DNA of 64,000 bases from Blastocladiella emersonii ATCC 22665 (lineage: Eukaryota; Blastocladiomycota; Blastocladiomycetes; Blastocladiales; Blastocladiaceae). Positions 29,204 to 39,336 of this stretch are shown one piece after another; within the stretch, counting starts at the first letter, position 1, and each line of letters opens with the position of its first letter. The translations under genes were made by a program, and so were the position numbers. The notes under the pieces were generated by a model, which searched no databases, was not told the origin of the DNA, and saw only the letters and a program-made list of their open reading frames with translations. The DNA lies in the NCBI GenBank assembly GCA_025594325.1, contig JANHCV010000008.1:248001-312000 (forward strand), read 5' to 3'.

Positions 29204-30823
29204 TCAACGAGCCCGGAGCTGGTGCACGCGTCCAGCCATGGCTCCTGCTCGGGGGTGCCTACGACCGAACGAAATGGTTAGTTTCGGATGAAACCGAGAC
29301 GTCAGTGCAGTCGCACAGGCAAGGAATCCGCGAGAACCGTCGCCCAATTGGCAGGACCAGAGATGGGCGTCACGGTCGCGACACACGCGCGCCCGAGTTC
29401 GTCGCGCACGAAGAGACGCGTCACTCGGTCGCCCTTGACGCGCCAGGCACGGGTTTCGGCTACAGCCGAGTCGGCAGTCGCCGCGGCGACGAGGTATGCG
29501 GCGAGGCGCGAGGCAGAAAGCGGTGACGTGGAAGCGGGTACGCCTGTCGCGGTCGGCACCAGCTCGACAAAGCTGGCGTGGTCGACCTCGGCGAACGAGT
29601 CCGCCGCGTACGCTGTGGCCGGCGAGGGGGTCCGCTCGCGAACAGGCGGAACACGATCGCGCTCGTTGGCTGTACGAATAGTCACGCCGTGTGATCAAGA
29701 TCAAAAGGTAGTTTCGAGAGAGAACGGCGTACCTGAATCGGACGAGCCAGCTGCCAAGTCCAGCGAGTCGCGAACAGAAGGCTGTGCCTCGCTAGCTGCA
29801 ACCTCAGATTGCTCCGAGACCAGCCTTCGCGGCTCTAAACGATCCTGCAATAAGCATCGAACGAACCAAAAATTCGGCGCAAGTCGACGTACGCTCGAGG
29901 GGAAGTTCGCGACGGCGACGGCGCAAATCTATGCGACTGTCCACCGCAGCAAGAAAGCTCTCCAGTTTTTCGGCAAGCACGCGTTGCAAGGGCCGGGTGC
30001 GCTCGGCAAACTCGACGAGACGCGGAAGCATCGCAGCAAAGGCCTCGACGCGCGACTCGTCCGAGTCGTCGCCCAAAACGTCAAGGTGGTCGGACGGATC
30101 GTCACCGGCGTACATGGTGGCGTGCACGGCAGCGGAACGCTCGAGCAGCTGCTGCTGCCCGCGATAGAAACCAGCCGCAGCCACCCATTCGGGTCGTGCA
30201 TCGATCGTGTACAGCGAAGGTTCACCGCCAGCGATGGTTTCAACGACCCGGCGAATGAAATCATCGGCGTCGTCCGTTCGGTGTCCTGCGTGAAACACGC
30301 AAAAACTCGTTTCCGGGTCGGCTGAGTCGCGGTGCAAGCTGAAGAGAGTAATCGCTGCGCGCGTGGAGCGGACGCACGGGAAGATGACAAGCTGGTGGGT
30401 GTCCAGCAAACGGTCGCCAACCCAGTGCGCGAGCGAGTGTGCAGCGGCCGCCGCGGCGGTCAAGTTCGACTGAGCGGCATGGAGGCGGGCGTCGGTGTGG
30501 GCGCGCTCGAGCGAGTTAACGGGCGCAATCAGAGCGCGCGATTGCAAGGTAGCAGGGAGCGACGCGCCAGCACGGCGAGTTCCACAATGGCCGAGTCGAG
30601 GGAACACGAAGCGGGCTTAGCGCTGAGGAAGGCATGGAGTGCATCGGACTCGACCGTCACGCGCAAGTCCGGTGACGAGTAAAGAGTGTCCGAGGAGAGG
30701 TGCTCGACGAGCAAGTCGACGATGGCCCGCGCGGACTCGACTGGCGCGGGAAACGCGGCGATCGCATCAGATTACATTCATGTCGACGATTGCATGAGGT
30801 TACATACGCGACGCGGTCGCCAT
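29204..30823 (-). pseudogene. Family B member 2, N-terminal half only, frameshifted
   Basis: The 16 nt exon 1 (ATGGCGACCGCGTCGC, 30808-30823) with donor GTATGT at 30802-30807 is intact. Exon 2 starts at 30740 after CCAG (ESARAIVDLLVEH, DALHAFLSAKPAS), but the frame breaks near 30570. The domain continues in the next frame (RALIAPVNSLERAH, HQLVIFPCVRS, ASLYTIDARPEW-like segment, RVEAFAAMLPRLVEFAER) to ~29.85 kb. The middle block (DRVTRLFVRDELGRACVATV) follows at 29.3-29.7 kb. No C-terminal domain is present before the next gene's promoter at 29.0 kb. This is a truncated copy and probably non-functional, although a shortened protein is conceivable. Confidence 0.7.
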
Positions 30824-30928
30824 GGCTGCATTTTACTCTATCGTGGAGAGCCGATCATGGGCGAGGTGGAAGCGCCACCTAAAGCGCCACTCGTCAACGG
30901 TGGGCGACGTCACACTTCGGAGACAATG

Positions 30929-30966
30929 ATCACATGCACGTGGCGTGATTTCGCGACGCGTCTCGC
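30929..30966 (-). promoter_or_regulatory. Promoter module of family B member 2
   Basis: ATCACATGCACGTGGCGTGAT at 30929-30949 and GACGCGTCTCGCG at 30955-30967, about 106 bp upstream of the ATG at 30823. Confidence 0.6.
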
Positions 30967-31069
30967 GCTCGCCGACGCGTTGCGGATGTCAGACAGAAGG
31001 TTAAACGGTAGAAAATAAGTGTATCACGACCGCGATTAGCCGCCAAATCGTCAGAGCATCACCCGTCGA

Positions 31070-34000
31070 TCACGATTCTTCGTCCGCCGCAACAATGCTT
31101 GCCCGCTGCGTCACGCCCGCTGCCAGTGCATCAAATGCTGCCGCGTGCCGATCCTTGAAATCTTCCCACCCGCGCAGCTTGACCGTGTTGGAAGCAAGGC
31201 TGAAATGAGGTCCGCCACTGTGACGGAGGCGTTTCTTGATCCCCGCGACGCCGTTCCCGCCTTCCTGTCCTGGAGAGCTGGCGTGAACAAAAACAAGGCG
31301 ACTTACGGTCTGAGTGGGGTCAAAGACCGCCGAGGAAGCGATATTCGCCTGTGCAAACTCGAGGACAACCTGGATGGCGGGCACAAGACCTGAGGTCTGA
31401 ATGACTTCGCTGGTCGAAGCTCTTGCGCGCGCGCAGACACTTGGATCAGCGAACGCAAGAACGTAGATCGCTCGGCTTGCCTTTCTGACAACGTAGGGCG
31501 CGACGCAGCCAGCAACGGCGCACTCCGGGTAGCGCGTGGCAATACGGTCTTGCTTCAGGAGTGGGAGAAACGCGGCGAGCGGGTGCGCATCAAGGATACC
31601 GCGGAGCTCGTTGAGAGGATATTGGGCTCCGCGGCCGTCTCTTACCAGCGGGCGGTCAGGGTCGCGAATTCTTTTGTACTGGAGGCCGCCCAGTCCAGTC
31701 AGAGAAATTGTAGCTGCAAACCACGCCAAAGCTTCTGACCAAGCAGGCTCATCCAAGCGATTCACAGCGATCATGATCTGGAGCTTGGGAGTCCCATCCG
31801 GCACCTCGACGGTGCAAGTGCTAAGCGCGACTTCAAGGTTGTCGGCGACGCACGCAAGGGCAACGAGAAGGCGGTGCACGGATGCTAAGGAGGCAGCAAT
31901 TGGCTTGCAGTCCGCCAGGGGATGGCGAAGCGTTGCACCAGTCGATTCGCCTATCACCGACTATAAAACCTGGTACTGCGCGATCGACCGCGCCTCGTGG
32001 AGGAGCGACGAAAGATTGATCGGACTGGAATCAGTGATCCCGCACAGGACTTTGGCAAACTGGGCGCGCGCAACAGGATGACCAGTAACACGATTGATGG
32101 CGCGCAGGACAGTGAGAGAAAAGGCCACCGTTCGCGGGACGTAAGCACGATGCTGCAGTTTGAGACCGAGTAGTTGCGAGGCTTCAGTTGATATGGAGTT
32201 GGCTGCCCTGTTAAAATCAGTCAAGGAAACTGGTGATTTTGAGACAGCGGGCAAAGCAGTCATGTGAACTGGATCTGTCGACGCGGGAGCTACTGGTGGG
32301 ACAGAAGCAAGTGTAGAAGCCTCGCTCGTATCGGCGGTAACTGTTGACACGATGGCGCCGCCAGGTGCGTTGCCGTCAAGTACGGCCGATGAAGGTACAG
32401 CAAGTTGTGGCGTTGCATCGGGCTGCGTCAAGCTTGATGATTGCGAGCGGGCCATGGAAGTGGAGGAAGACATCGTATCACTGTTCAACGGTCGGCTTGC
32501 TTTGGGAGCCTGAATGCGGGATCGTTTCGCTGGGCGCACCGCGACAGGCAGAGAATCTGCGACTTGACGCAGCGGCGGTGCAAGCAGGGCAGGGATGGCC
32601 GTGTCACGACTGGGCGAAGCTGGAGAAGGGTGGATTATGTTTCCCGCCACCGACTGGATTACGGTCGCGAATTCGGAAGCCGTTGAAGACCATGGTCGTA
32701 ACAGCTGCGCTCGGCTGTCGTCGTCCATGTTGAGCTCAAGGATGGAATGCGACTCGGGCTGAGCTGGCGGAATACAAGAGTGTGGTGCGGAACTCTGCTC
32801 GAATGCACACGAGCGAGGAGAAGTGTGCGAAACCGGAGTAAGGATCGCCGCGTCGAATGAGTTGTTGCGAGGAAGCGCTCCCGGTTGTTCCAAGTCAAGA
32901 CTTCCGTGTCGAGCAGCGTCATCAGTCAAAGGCTCGATCAAGATAGAACCGGCCACGAAGACACTTGAAGAACGGAACGAAGCCGATTCAAGGCATGGTG
33001 CGTCCCGAAGAATCGATTCGGCAGCAGGAGGCAAAGCACCATCTGGTAGAAGTTCGCGAAGCCACCCACACCCATTTGAAGCCGCAAAAGGCGGATTGGA
33101 ATAGGTTTCAGAGAATTGTGTCGCATCGCGCAGTGGTCCTAAACCATGCTTGTTAGCGATTAATCCGGAGATGAAATGTTGAGAAGGAGCGTACCATAAA
33201 TTTCACTCGTCTCAACGTTCGGGCTGGTCTCAGACTGGAACTGTTTGATCGCCGATGTGAGCTCGGGACCCATCGGTCGAAGTCGTTCAGAGAACTCGAC
33301 GAGCTTCGGGAGGATCGCGGCAAAGGTTTCAACTCGGCATTGATCAAGCTCCCCGCTCGGAACCATCCCGTGAAGCGGATCAGTATCCTCGTACATGGCC
33401 GAGTGCACCAAGGCGAGATTGCGGAAGAAGTCCCGCAGCCCGTGGTAAAATCCTGCGGCGCTTACCCACTCGCGCTGCGGATCCATCATGTAAATCGAGG
33501 AGTCAGCACCAACCGCTCCATCAATCAGGCCGCGTAGAAAGTCCTCGATGGCAACGTCGGCCGGATGACCTGCACGAAAAACGCAAAAGCTCGGTTCGCT
33601 GTCATGAGAATCGCGGTGATGGCTCACGAGGGTAAGTGCAGCGCGGTTTTCGAAAATGAAGGGAAACACGACAAGCTGGTGTGTTGCGTCCATGAAGCTA
33701 GCGAGCCACTGCGTGAGCGGACTTTGTCCGTGTGTGACGTTGAATTGCGATTGCGGAGCGCGAAGCTGAAAATCGCAGAACGCGCGCTCGAGGGAATTGA
33801 CTGGAGCCATCTGGATGCGATCGCGAACGAGTGGCGGAACCGAGGCCAAGGCCGTTTGAGCAACGAGATCGGCGAGCGCTGGAGAAAGCACGCAAAGCGA
33901 AGGTACAGCATTCAAAAAGGCATGGATTGTGACTTTGAAGACCTTGGAGCCATCATCTGCCGATGCCAAGATGACCGGCGACTCTCGATGCGCGGCGAGT

Positions 34001-34124
34001 AAGTCGACGACGGCGCGCGCTGACTCCATCGCGAGCGTGCGGCACGGAGCGGGCATGTTCAGCAAGTCAAGCGGTGGCCAAAATGGACATTGCATGAAGT
34101 TTACATGAGCGGCGCAAATGCCAT
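31070..34124 (-). pseudogene. Family B member 3, insertion at 5' end and nonsense codon
   Basis: The exon 1 counterpart (ATGGCATTTGCGCCGCTC from 34124) has lost the normal GTATGT donor, but an in-frame ATG at 34027-34029 (MESARAVVDLLAAH) may replace it. The N-terminal domain is intact (IQMAPVNSLERAF, HQLVVFPFIFEN, FCVFRAGHPAD, RVETFAAILPKLVEFSER). The middle RxTRLF block was not found. A Ser-rich stretch follows at 32.3-33.0 kb. The C-terminal domain (FSLTVLRAINRVTG, QFAKVLCGITDSS) is interrupted at 31958-31960 by TAG exactly where paralogues have Trp (DEYKAVWAVVG against AQYQVL-stop-SVIG). It then continues in frame (SVHRLLVALACVADNL, AHPLAAFLPLL, IQVVLEFAQANIASS, LRGWEDF) to 31070. A LINE-related element is inserted 8 bp upstream of the ATG at 34124. 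Confidence 0.75.
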
Positions 34125-34206
34125 GCCTTCATCGAGGGCTAAAGCCCTCTTTTTAGACCGCGTCGCGGCCGGATAGGGTGCCGACGCTCACGTGAGCATG
34201 TCGCCC

Positions 34207-34297
34207 TCTCGTCATGTGAATGTCCTCGAAACGCGTGACAGACGCGTCGTTTCTCATGTGATCGCTGTGGCGCAACGCGTCCTGGTCTTGCACGTGA
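34207..34297 (-). promoter_or_regulatory. Element-borne promoter-like modules pointing into family B member 3
   Basis: Mirror image of 10015-10105. Read on the - strand, GACGCGTTG then ATCACATGA and GACGCGTCTG then CACATGACG lie 80-175 bp from the ATG at 34124. They could supply transcription after the insertion displaced the native promoter. Confidence 0.45.
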
Positions 34298-34679
34298 TCG
34301 GCCTCCGCCCAACCCCCGGAAGCGCGTCGCTTGACGCTGTTCCGCTCGGCCATCGCGGAACGTTTAACGCTTTGCACCGACCCTCGACCAGGCCCGCGAG
34401 ACTCCGAGCACATGAATGCGTGAGAGATGCAGAAGCGCGGTAAACCGCTAACGGAGCCCGTGCTTGGCGTGCGTGTTGGAAAACGTGTGGAAAACGGAGC
34501 CCGTGTTCGGTGCACATCCTTACACGACGCGGTTCACCTGGGAGCCGCTAGCGCAGGCTCGTTGACGTGGGCGCGAGTCCAACGGTTGCACCGAGAACGA
34601 CTTGCGAGGTCCCATGAACGTGAGTTCGAGTGAGGACTGCGAGGTCGAGAGATCCGCTCTTTGAGTTGCGGTCCGTTAC

Positions 34680-35423
34680 ACGGACGGGTCGCTCCGTGGC
34701 TTGGGTTTGCCAGACGTTGCAGCGGGCGCAGACGTCTTCGTGAGCGGATCGCTGGAACTCGTTGTTCGCGTGGGTGCGGGTCCGCGCAACGCGCTCGCTC
34801 GAGTGGGCCGTGCTCCGCTGGATCATCGCGGCCCGCGAGCTCCAGGTCGAATGGGTCCGTGGCCACGCCGTGAACTTGGAGAATGAGGAGGCCGACGCGC
34901 TCGCCAACAAGGCCTGCCGCGCATCTCCCGCTGTGAATCGCCGTTGCCGTCCGCGCGGACCTCGATGCGCCCTTTACGGCGCGCAGGCGCGGCTGCGACT
35001 TCAACTCTGTCCCGCGACGCGCTCTCAGCCGCCTGCACGACGCGCGACACGACCCGGTGCTCGCTCTGACCGCGTCCGCGTCCGCTGGCATCACGTCCTC
35101 CCTCATCGATGTCCCAGCCCTTGTCACTGCGCTTCGGGGCAGCACGCGCCGCATCTACCCGAGCGAGTCCCTCACCGCGAACTCGCTCCCGTGCCTCCAG
35201 CTCCGCGCGCTCGCAGGCCAGCTGCCGACCCGCGGCTGTTTGCACCAGCTCTGGCCGCACCGCTACGAGTCCCCCAACTGCGCCGAATGCCCAAAAACTG
35301 GCGGCAAGGTCGCCGACACTCAAGCGTACGCGTTTGAGTGCACACTCTTCGCGCGCAATCGTCTCCGCGGCACTGGACGACGTCCGCATCGTAAACGCCC
35401 TCGCGGCGGTCGACAAGGGCTAG
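34680..35423 (+). pseudogene. LINE ORF2-type RNase H and C-terminal zinc-like segment, frameshifted
   Basis: One frame carries VRYTDGSLRGLG (first catalytic Asp motif of RNase H). The next carries EWAVLRWIIAARELQVEW and VRGHAVNLENEEADALANKA (His/Asp motif). A further frame reads RRGCDFNSVPRDALSRLHDARH, then PCLQLRALAGQLPTRGCLHQ and NCAECPKTGGKVADTQAYAF ending EC. That last part is the C-x2-C...C end of non-LTR retrotransposon ORF2 proteins; the usual His is Tyr here. At least two frameshifts make it a relic. The left half is duplicated at 9242-9650 on the other strand. Confidence 0.65.
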
Positions 35424-35756
35424 ATCGGGGGCGAGCTCCGCACCAGCGTCACCGGATCGCTCGCCGAGCGCCCTCTCAACCCAAAACACATGAAACACCG
35501 TGGCCGCCATCGTGGAGGCACCACTCGTCGCGTGGTTCAAACAGCTTTACTGAGACAAACTCATCGATCCACGCCTCGCGCTCCTGCCGCGACGGCCATC
35601 GCCTCGAGCGCCTTGCAGGAGCTTGCTTGGCGCCCTCGCTGCAGCGCGATTGCTGATGCCGCGCCGGTGACACATGACGGTGCCCTGCCGCCACTCAACG
35701 CGAGCGACCAACCGCACCATTCTTTGTTGAAGCGCGCGCATCGCGCAGCAGGGGAA

Positions 35757-35948
35757 CGCGCAAAGCTGCGACGCGCAAAGCTGCGACGCGCAAAGCTGCG
35801 ACGCGCAAAGCTGCGACGCGCAAAGCTGCCACGCGCAAAGCTGCGACGCGCAAAGCTGCGACGCGCAAAGCTGCCACGCGCGAAGCTGCCACGCGCGAAG
35901 CTGCCACGCGCGAAGCTGCCACGCGCGAAGCTGCCACGCGCGAAACGG
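35757..35948. repeat. 15 bp tandem array
   Basis: About 12-13 copies of GCGCAAAGCTGCGAC with variants GCGCAAAGCTGCCAC and GCGCGAAGCTGCCAC. On the + strand it could encode repeated (R/P)RAKL pentapeptides. The variants are ordered: AAAG units first, GAAG units last, indicating stepwise amplification. It lies directly before the element's right hairpin. Confidence 0.9.
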
Positions 35949-36095
35949 CGCAAGCGCCCAACGTGGCGCGGGCTTTAGCCCTCGATTGAAAACCAGACGC
36001 GAAGCGTCTAGGTGCCTCAAGTATAATATCAGAGAGAGAGTGGGTGGGAGCCGTCGCCGCGCGGCTTTGCGGACGCGTCCGTCACCTCAGCCGCG

Positions 36096-36130
36096 TCACA
36101 TGATGCGGACGTGATTTTGCGTCGCGTCTC
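36096..36130 (-). promoter_or_regulatory. Displaced promoter module of family B member 3
   Basis: TCACATGA at 36096-36103 and GTGATTTTGCGTCGCGTCTC at 36111-36130, in the polarity of the - strand genes. It sits just outside the element, where the promoter of member 3 would have been before insertion. Confidence 0.55.
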
Positions 36131-36322
36131 CTGTTCCGCGTTCTGTGTTCTGCGCTCCGCGACCGGCATTGGCGCATGGAAATGTAATAGTACGTTCAGT
36201 CCCAGACCTAGACGCTCAATTTTCAGGCGCGACCCTGGCGTTGAAAGTAGCTGAGCTTGTAAATCAAACATAAATTTGTCACACAGCGACCGACACAGAA
36301 CTCTTTCAAAACAGCAAAGCAC

Positions 36323-38970
36323 TTACTCCGCCGCGGGTGGCTCCTGTGCCTGCGCCTCGACTCCCGCCGGAGCAGAAAAGCCCGCGGCAAGCATGTCGAG
36401 TGTGCCTGCGTGCTGCTCCTTGAACTCATCCCACCCGCGCAGCTCGATCGGGCCAGGAACGAGCGTGAGCAGGTGTCCTCCGCCACGCCGTAGTTTCTCG
36501 GCAAATCTGGCTGCGCGACCCGCGCCCCAAGGCCCGGTCGAGTCCGCGTAGAAGACGGCGGGGCGCCCGGCGCGCGCGTCGATATAGGCCGTTGACGTGA
36601 CGTTGGCGCAAGCGAGCTCGAGGACGACGCGGACGGAACGCGCGAGATCGGGCGCCTGCATAATCTCTCGGGTCGCAGTGGTGGCGCGTTCAGCGAAACT
36701 CGGATCGGCAAACGCAATCGTGTAGGCTGAGCGACTCGACCTGCTGACGGCGAATGCGGAGACGCGGCCGGCTGCAACGCACGCTGGGTACTGTGTCTGG
36801 ACAGCGCGGCTGCCGAGGAGCGGGAGGAACGTGACGAGCGGGTGCGAGTCAAGCATGGTCCGCAGCTCAGTGAGTGACCACCGAGTCCCGCGCAAAGCAC
36901 AATGATCGGACGTGTACTTGCGCTTGCCGGCAAGCGCGAACTGGAGATCGTCGAGTCCTGTGTCCGAGACGGTGCGAGCGAACCAATCAAGAATGCAAGT
37001 CCACTCCGCGCGCTGCATGCGGTTGATTGCGAGCATAACCTGTAGCTTCGGCGTCTCTGCCGGAAGGCCAACGACGCGAGCGCCAAGAGCTTCCGCGAGA
37101 TGGTCGGCAACGCAAGTGAGAACGACAATGAGCCGATGCATACAAGCGAGAGTCGACTGAACAAGCCTCGTTTCCGCGGATTGATGGCAGGTTGTCGCCA
37201 ACCCCATCGCGGTGCCGACCGTCGCCCAAATGGCTTTGTACTCGTCAATTGTGCGTGGGTCGCGCAGAAGGGGCGACAGGTCGATCCCGCTCGTGTCCGT
37301 GATGCCGCACAAGATTTCGGCAAACTGGGTGCGAGTAGCTGAGTCGGCAGGTACGCGTTCGAGGGAGCGAAGCACGGCGAGGGTATAGACCGCGGTTTGC
37401 GCTGCGGCCGGGTGGGCGGCCGCGTTCAGGCAAAGAAGTCGGCCAGCGTCAGCAATGGCGGTATCGGCGGCCCGCGACAGGGTTGCGGTAAGCTCTTTGT
37501 AATCTTTGCGAGTGGCAGCACCCTTCGATTTCTTGCGGCTCCGAGTAGGGACCGAAGCAATTTCGTGGGGCCCATTCACAAGCGTTTGCTGCGGGTCCGC
37601 CATAGCAATCGCAGGTTCAGTCGTTCGGGGCATGTTAAGGCGGCGGCGGCGCTTGGCTGGCTGCGCCGTGGGCGGTGCTGCGGGCGGTGCAACGGGTGGT
37701 GCTGCAATGGAAATTCTCTCGGCGAGATTGAAAGCGGCTGGCACGGGAGGAAGCATGAATGCAGGAGCAGACGTGACGAGCCCGACCAAGTCGGAAAAGG
37801 CCATCGTGACATCCGAGTTCCGAGCCATGGCTGACGGGTACGCGGATTCGGCAGCAGGAGCAAGATCACCCGCAACCGTGTGCTCCGTGCTTTCAGATGC
37901 GAGAGTGAGCGACGCTCCAGAAAGCAACGGGTGTGCAGTAGTGTCCGATGACACGATGCTTGGAAAGCTCGCAGCTGTGGGCGGTATCGGCGGAGCATGG
38001 ACATCGTCGGCGGCACGAGGCTCGATCAGCGGCAACACTTCGGTACTCGCTTCGATGTCGATCGGCCGCCCAAAAGCGAGCCGGAACTCCCGGATAGCCG
38101 TGGACAGTTCGGGTCCTAGCGGATGATGATCTTCGCCAAATCGAGCAAGCCATGGCAAGATCGCTGCGAGGGTCTCGAGCCGGCAATAATCCGACTCGGC
38201 ATCGGCGACAAGTGAGCCAACTGGGTTCGCGCCCGCAGACATGGTCGAGTTCACGGCCTGGACGTTGTTGCACAACGCTTGAAGAACGCGATGGAAGCTC
38301 GCAGCCCCGGTTGCCTGCACCCGTGGCTCGATGAAATGAACAGACGGAGTACCGCCAACTGTCGCTCGAAGGGCATAATGTAAGAGTTCATCGACTGCGT
38401 CCGCGGAGTGGTGGCCTGCAGTCAACACGCGGAACGATAAATCGCCGCCGCCGCCACCGGGCTCGCGATGGATGCTGACGAGCGAAAATGCTACGAACGT
38501 GTCGTATAAGCTTGGCAGGACGATGAGGTCAGGCGCTTTGCGGAAGCAGTCGGCGAACCAAGAAGCGAGCGCGTTGCGGGCATCGAATTTTGGGGCAGGG
38601 GGCCGAGAAGTACAACTTTGGCGATCGGAGATGGCCGTCTCAACGAGGCTGACCGGCGCGACAAGAACCCGGCCACGAGCGTGCGCAGGAACCGAAGCAA
38701 CGATCGCGTTGAAAATGAGATCGGCAAGAGCCGGGGTAAGCTTGCACATCGAGGCTTCGGGACTCAAAAAGAATGAAGCGCGACAGAGTCGATCGTAGCA
38801 CATGTACTGCTCGAAGAGAACACGGCAGGAGCGCCATGGTGCGCAGCGAGTAAGTCGACGATCGCCCGTGCGACCTCAAATCCGACTGTGTGCACGTTTT
38901 CATAGGGAGCAAGTCAGAACCGCGTCTTAGCGCATTTTGCATGAAGTTACATACGCGACGCCGTCGCCAT
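36323..38970 (-). CDS. Family B member 4, two-exon form with a one-base frame break
   Basis: Exon 1 is 38955-38970 (ATGGCGACGGCGTCGC; donor GTATGT) and exon 2 starts at 38885 after ACACAG (GFEVARAIVDLLAAHHGAP). The frame breaks once in a T5 run at 38766-38770; one extra T would join DSVALHS to FLSPEASMCKL. From there one uninterrupted exon holds the N-terminal domain (VLVAPVSLVETAI, PDLIVLPSLYD, RLETLAAILPWLARF), a disordered linker with a basic patch (AKRRRRLNMPR) and the C-terminal domain (YTLAVLRSLERV, QFAEILCGITDTSGIDLSPL, MHRLIVVLTCVADHL, SHPLVTFLPLLG, VRVVLELACANVTS, LRGWDEFKEQHAG). The middle TRLFxRD block present in members 1, 2, 5 and 6 is absent, as are later introns. The frame break could be an assembly error. 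Confidence 0.7.
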
Positions 38971-39058
38971 GATGCCGTGTTACATTGGTCGCAAAGGAGA
39001 GGGGTAACGAGCGCGGCGAAACGACGCGGTTCTCACGCCCGCCACCCTCACGTGGGCG

Positions 39059-39083
39059 TCACATGATAGATCGACGCGTCTCG
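39059..39083 (-). promoter_or_regulatory. Promoter module of family B member 4
   Basis: TCACATGA at 39059-39066 and GACGCGTCTCGCG at 39073-39085, 89 bp from the ATG at 38970. A degenerate second copy (GCGTGATTGATCAACACGTCTC) lies at 39229-39250. Confidence 0.65.
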
Positions 39084-39336
39084 CGCGCTACACGTCCCGC
39101 CGGCTGACTGAGCAGCTCAAACATCAGAGTCGATAAGAAGAAAATAAGCCGAATTTGCGTTGAGCCGGCAGCGCTAGGGCTGGGAACCAACAACCTGCGT
39201 CGCAGGCTGTCAGTCTAAATGACACTGGCGTGATTGATCAACACGTCTCGCCCAGTGCTTCTCGCGTTTATTCAATCACAAATGTTGATATTCAACGCTC
39301 AAAAGACATACATAACTCGACCTTGCTGTCCTGCGC

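Larger units (their letters stand above)
34132..35985 (+). mobile_element. LINE-related composite element with inverted hairpin ends, copy 2
   Basis: The block begins TCGAGGGCTAAAGCCC (34132-34147) and ends with its reverse complement GGGCTTTAGCCCTCGA (35969-35984), so the ends form a terminal inverted repeat of at least 16 bp. The first 939 bp are the inverted duplicate of 9242-10180. Contents in order: a ~500 bp segment with promoter-like modules, RNase H motifs (YTDGS; VEWVRGHAVNLENEEADAL), a LINE ORF2-type C-terminus, and a 15 bp tandem array. No reverse transcriptase remains. No target duplication is evident. It separates family B member 3 (ATG at 34124) from a promoter module now at 36096-36130; subtracting the element puts that module ~120 bp upstream, the usual spacing. 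Confidence 0.65.

Noticed and set aside
7138-31960. Reassignment of TAG to an amino acid in this genome
   Set aside because: Only two in-frame TAG codons were seen, one at a Trp position and one at a variable position, and other breaks (TGA, TAA, frameshifts) are as common in the same families. Pseudogenisation is simpler.
34132-34640. Reverse transcriptase domain upstream of RNase H
   Set aside because: No FADD/YADD-type motif or RT-like segment was found in any frame. The region is promoter-like and non-coding.
35757-35948. CRISPR-like array
   Set aside because: Units are contiguous 15 bp tandem copies without spacers, in a eukaryotic context.
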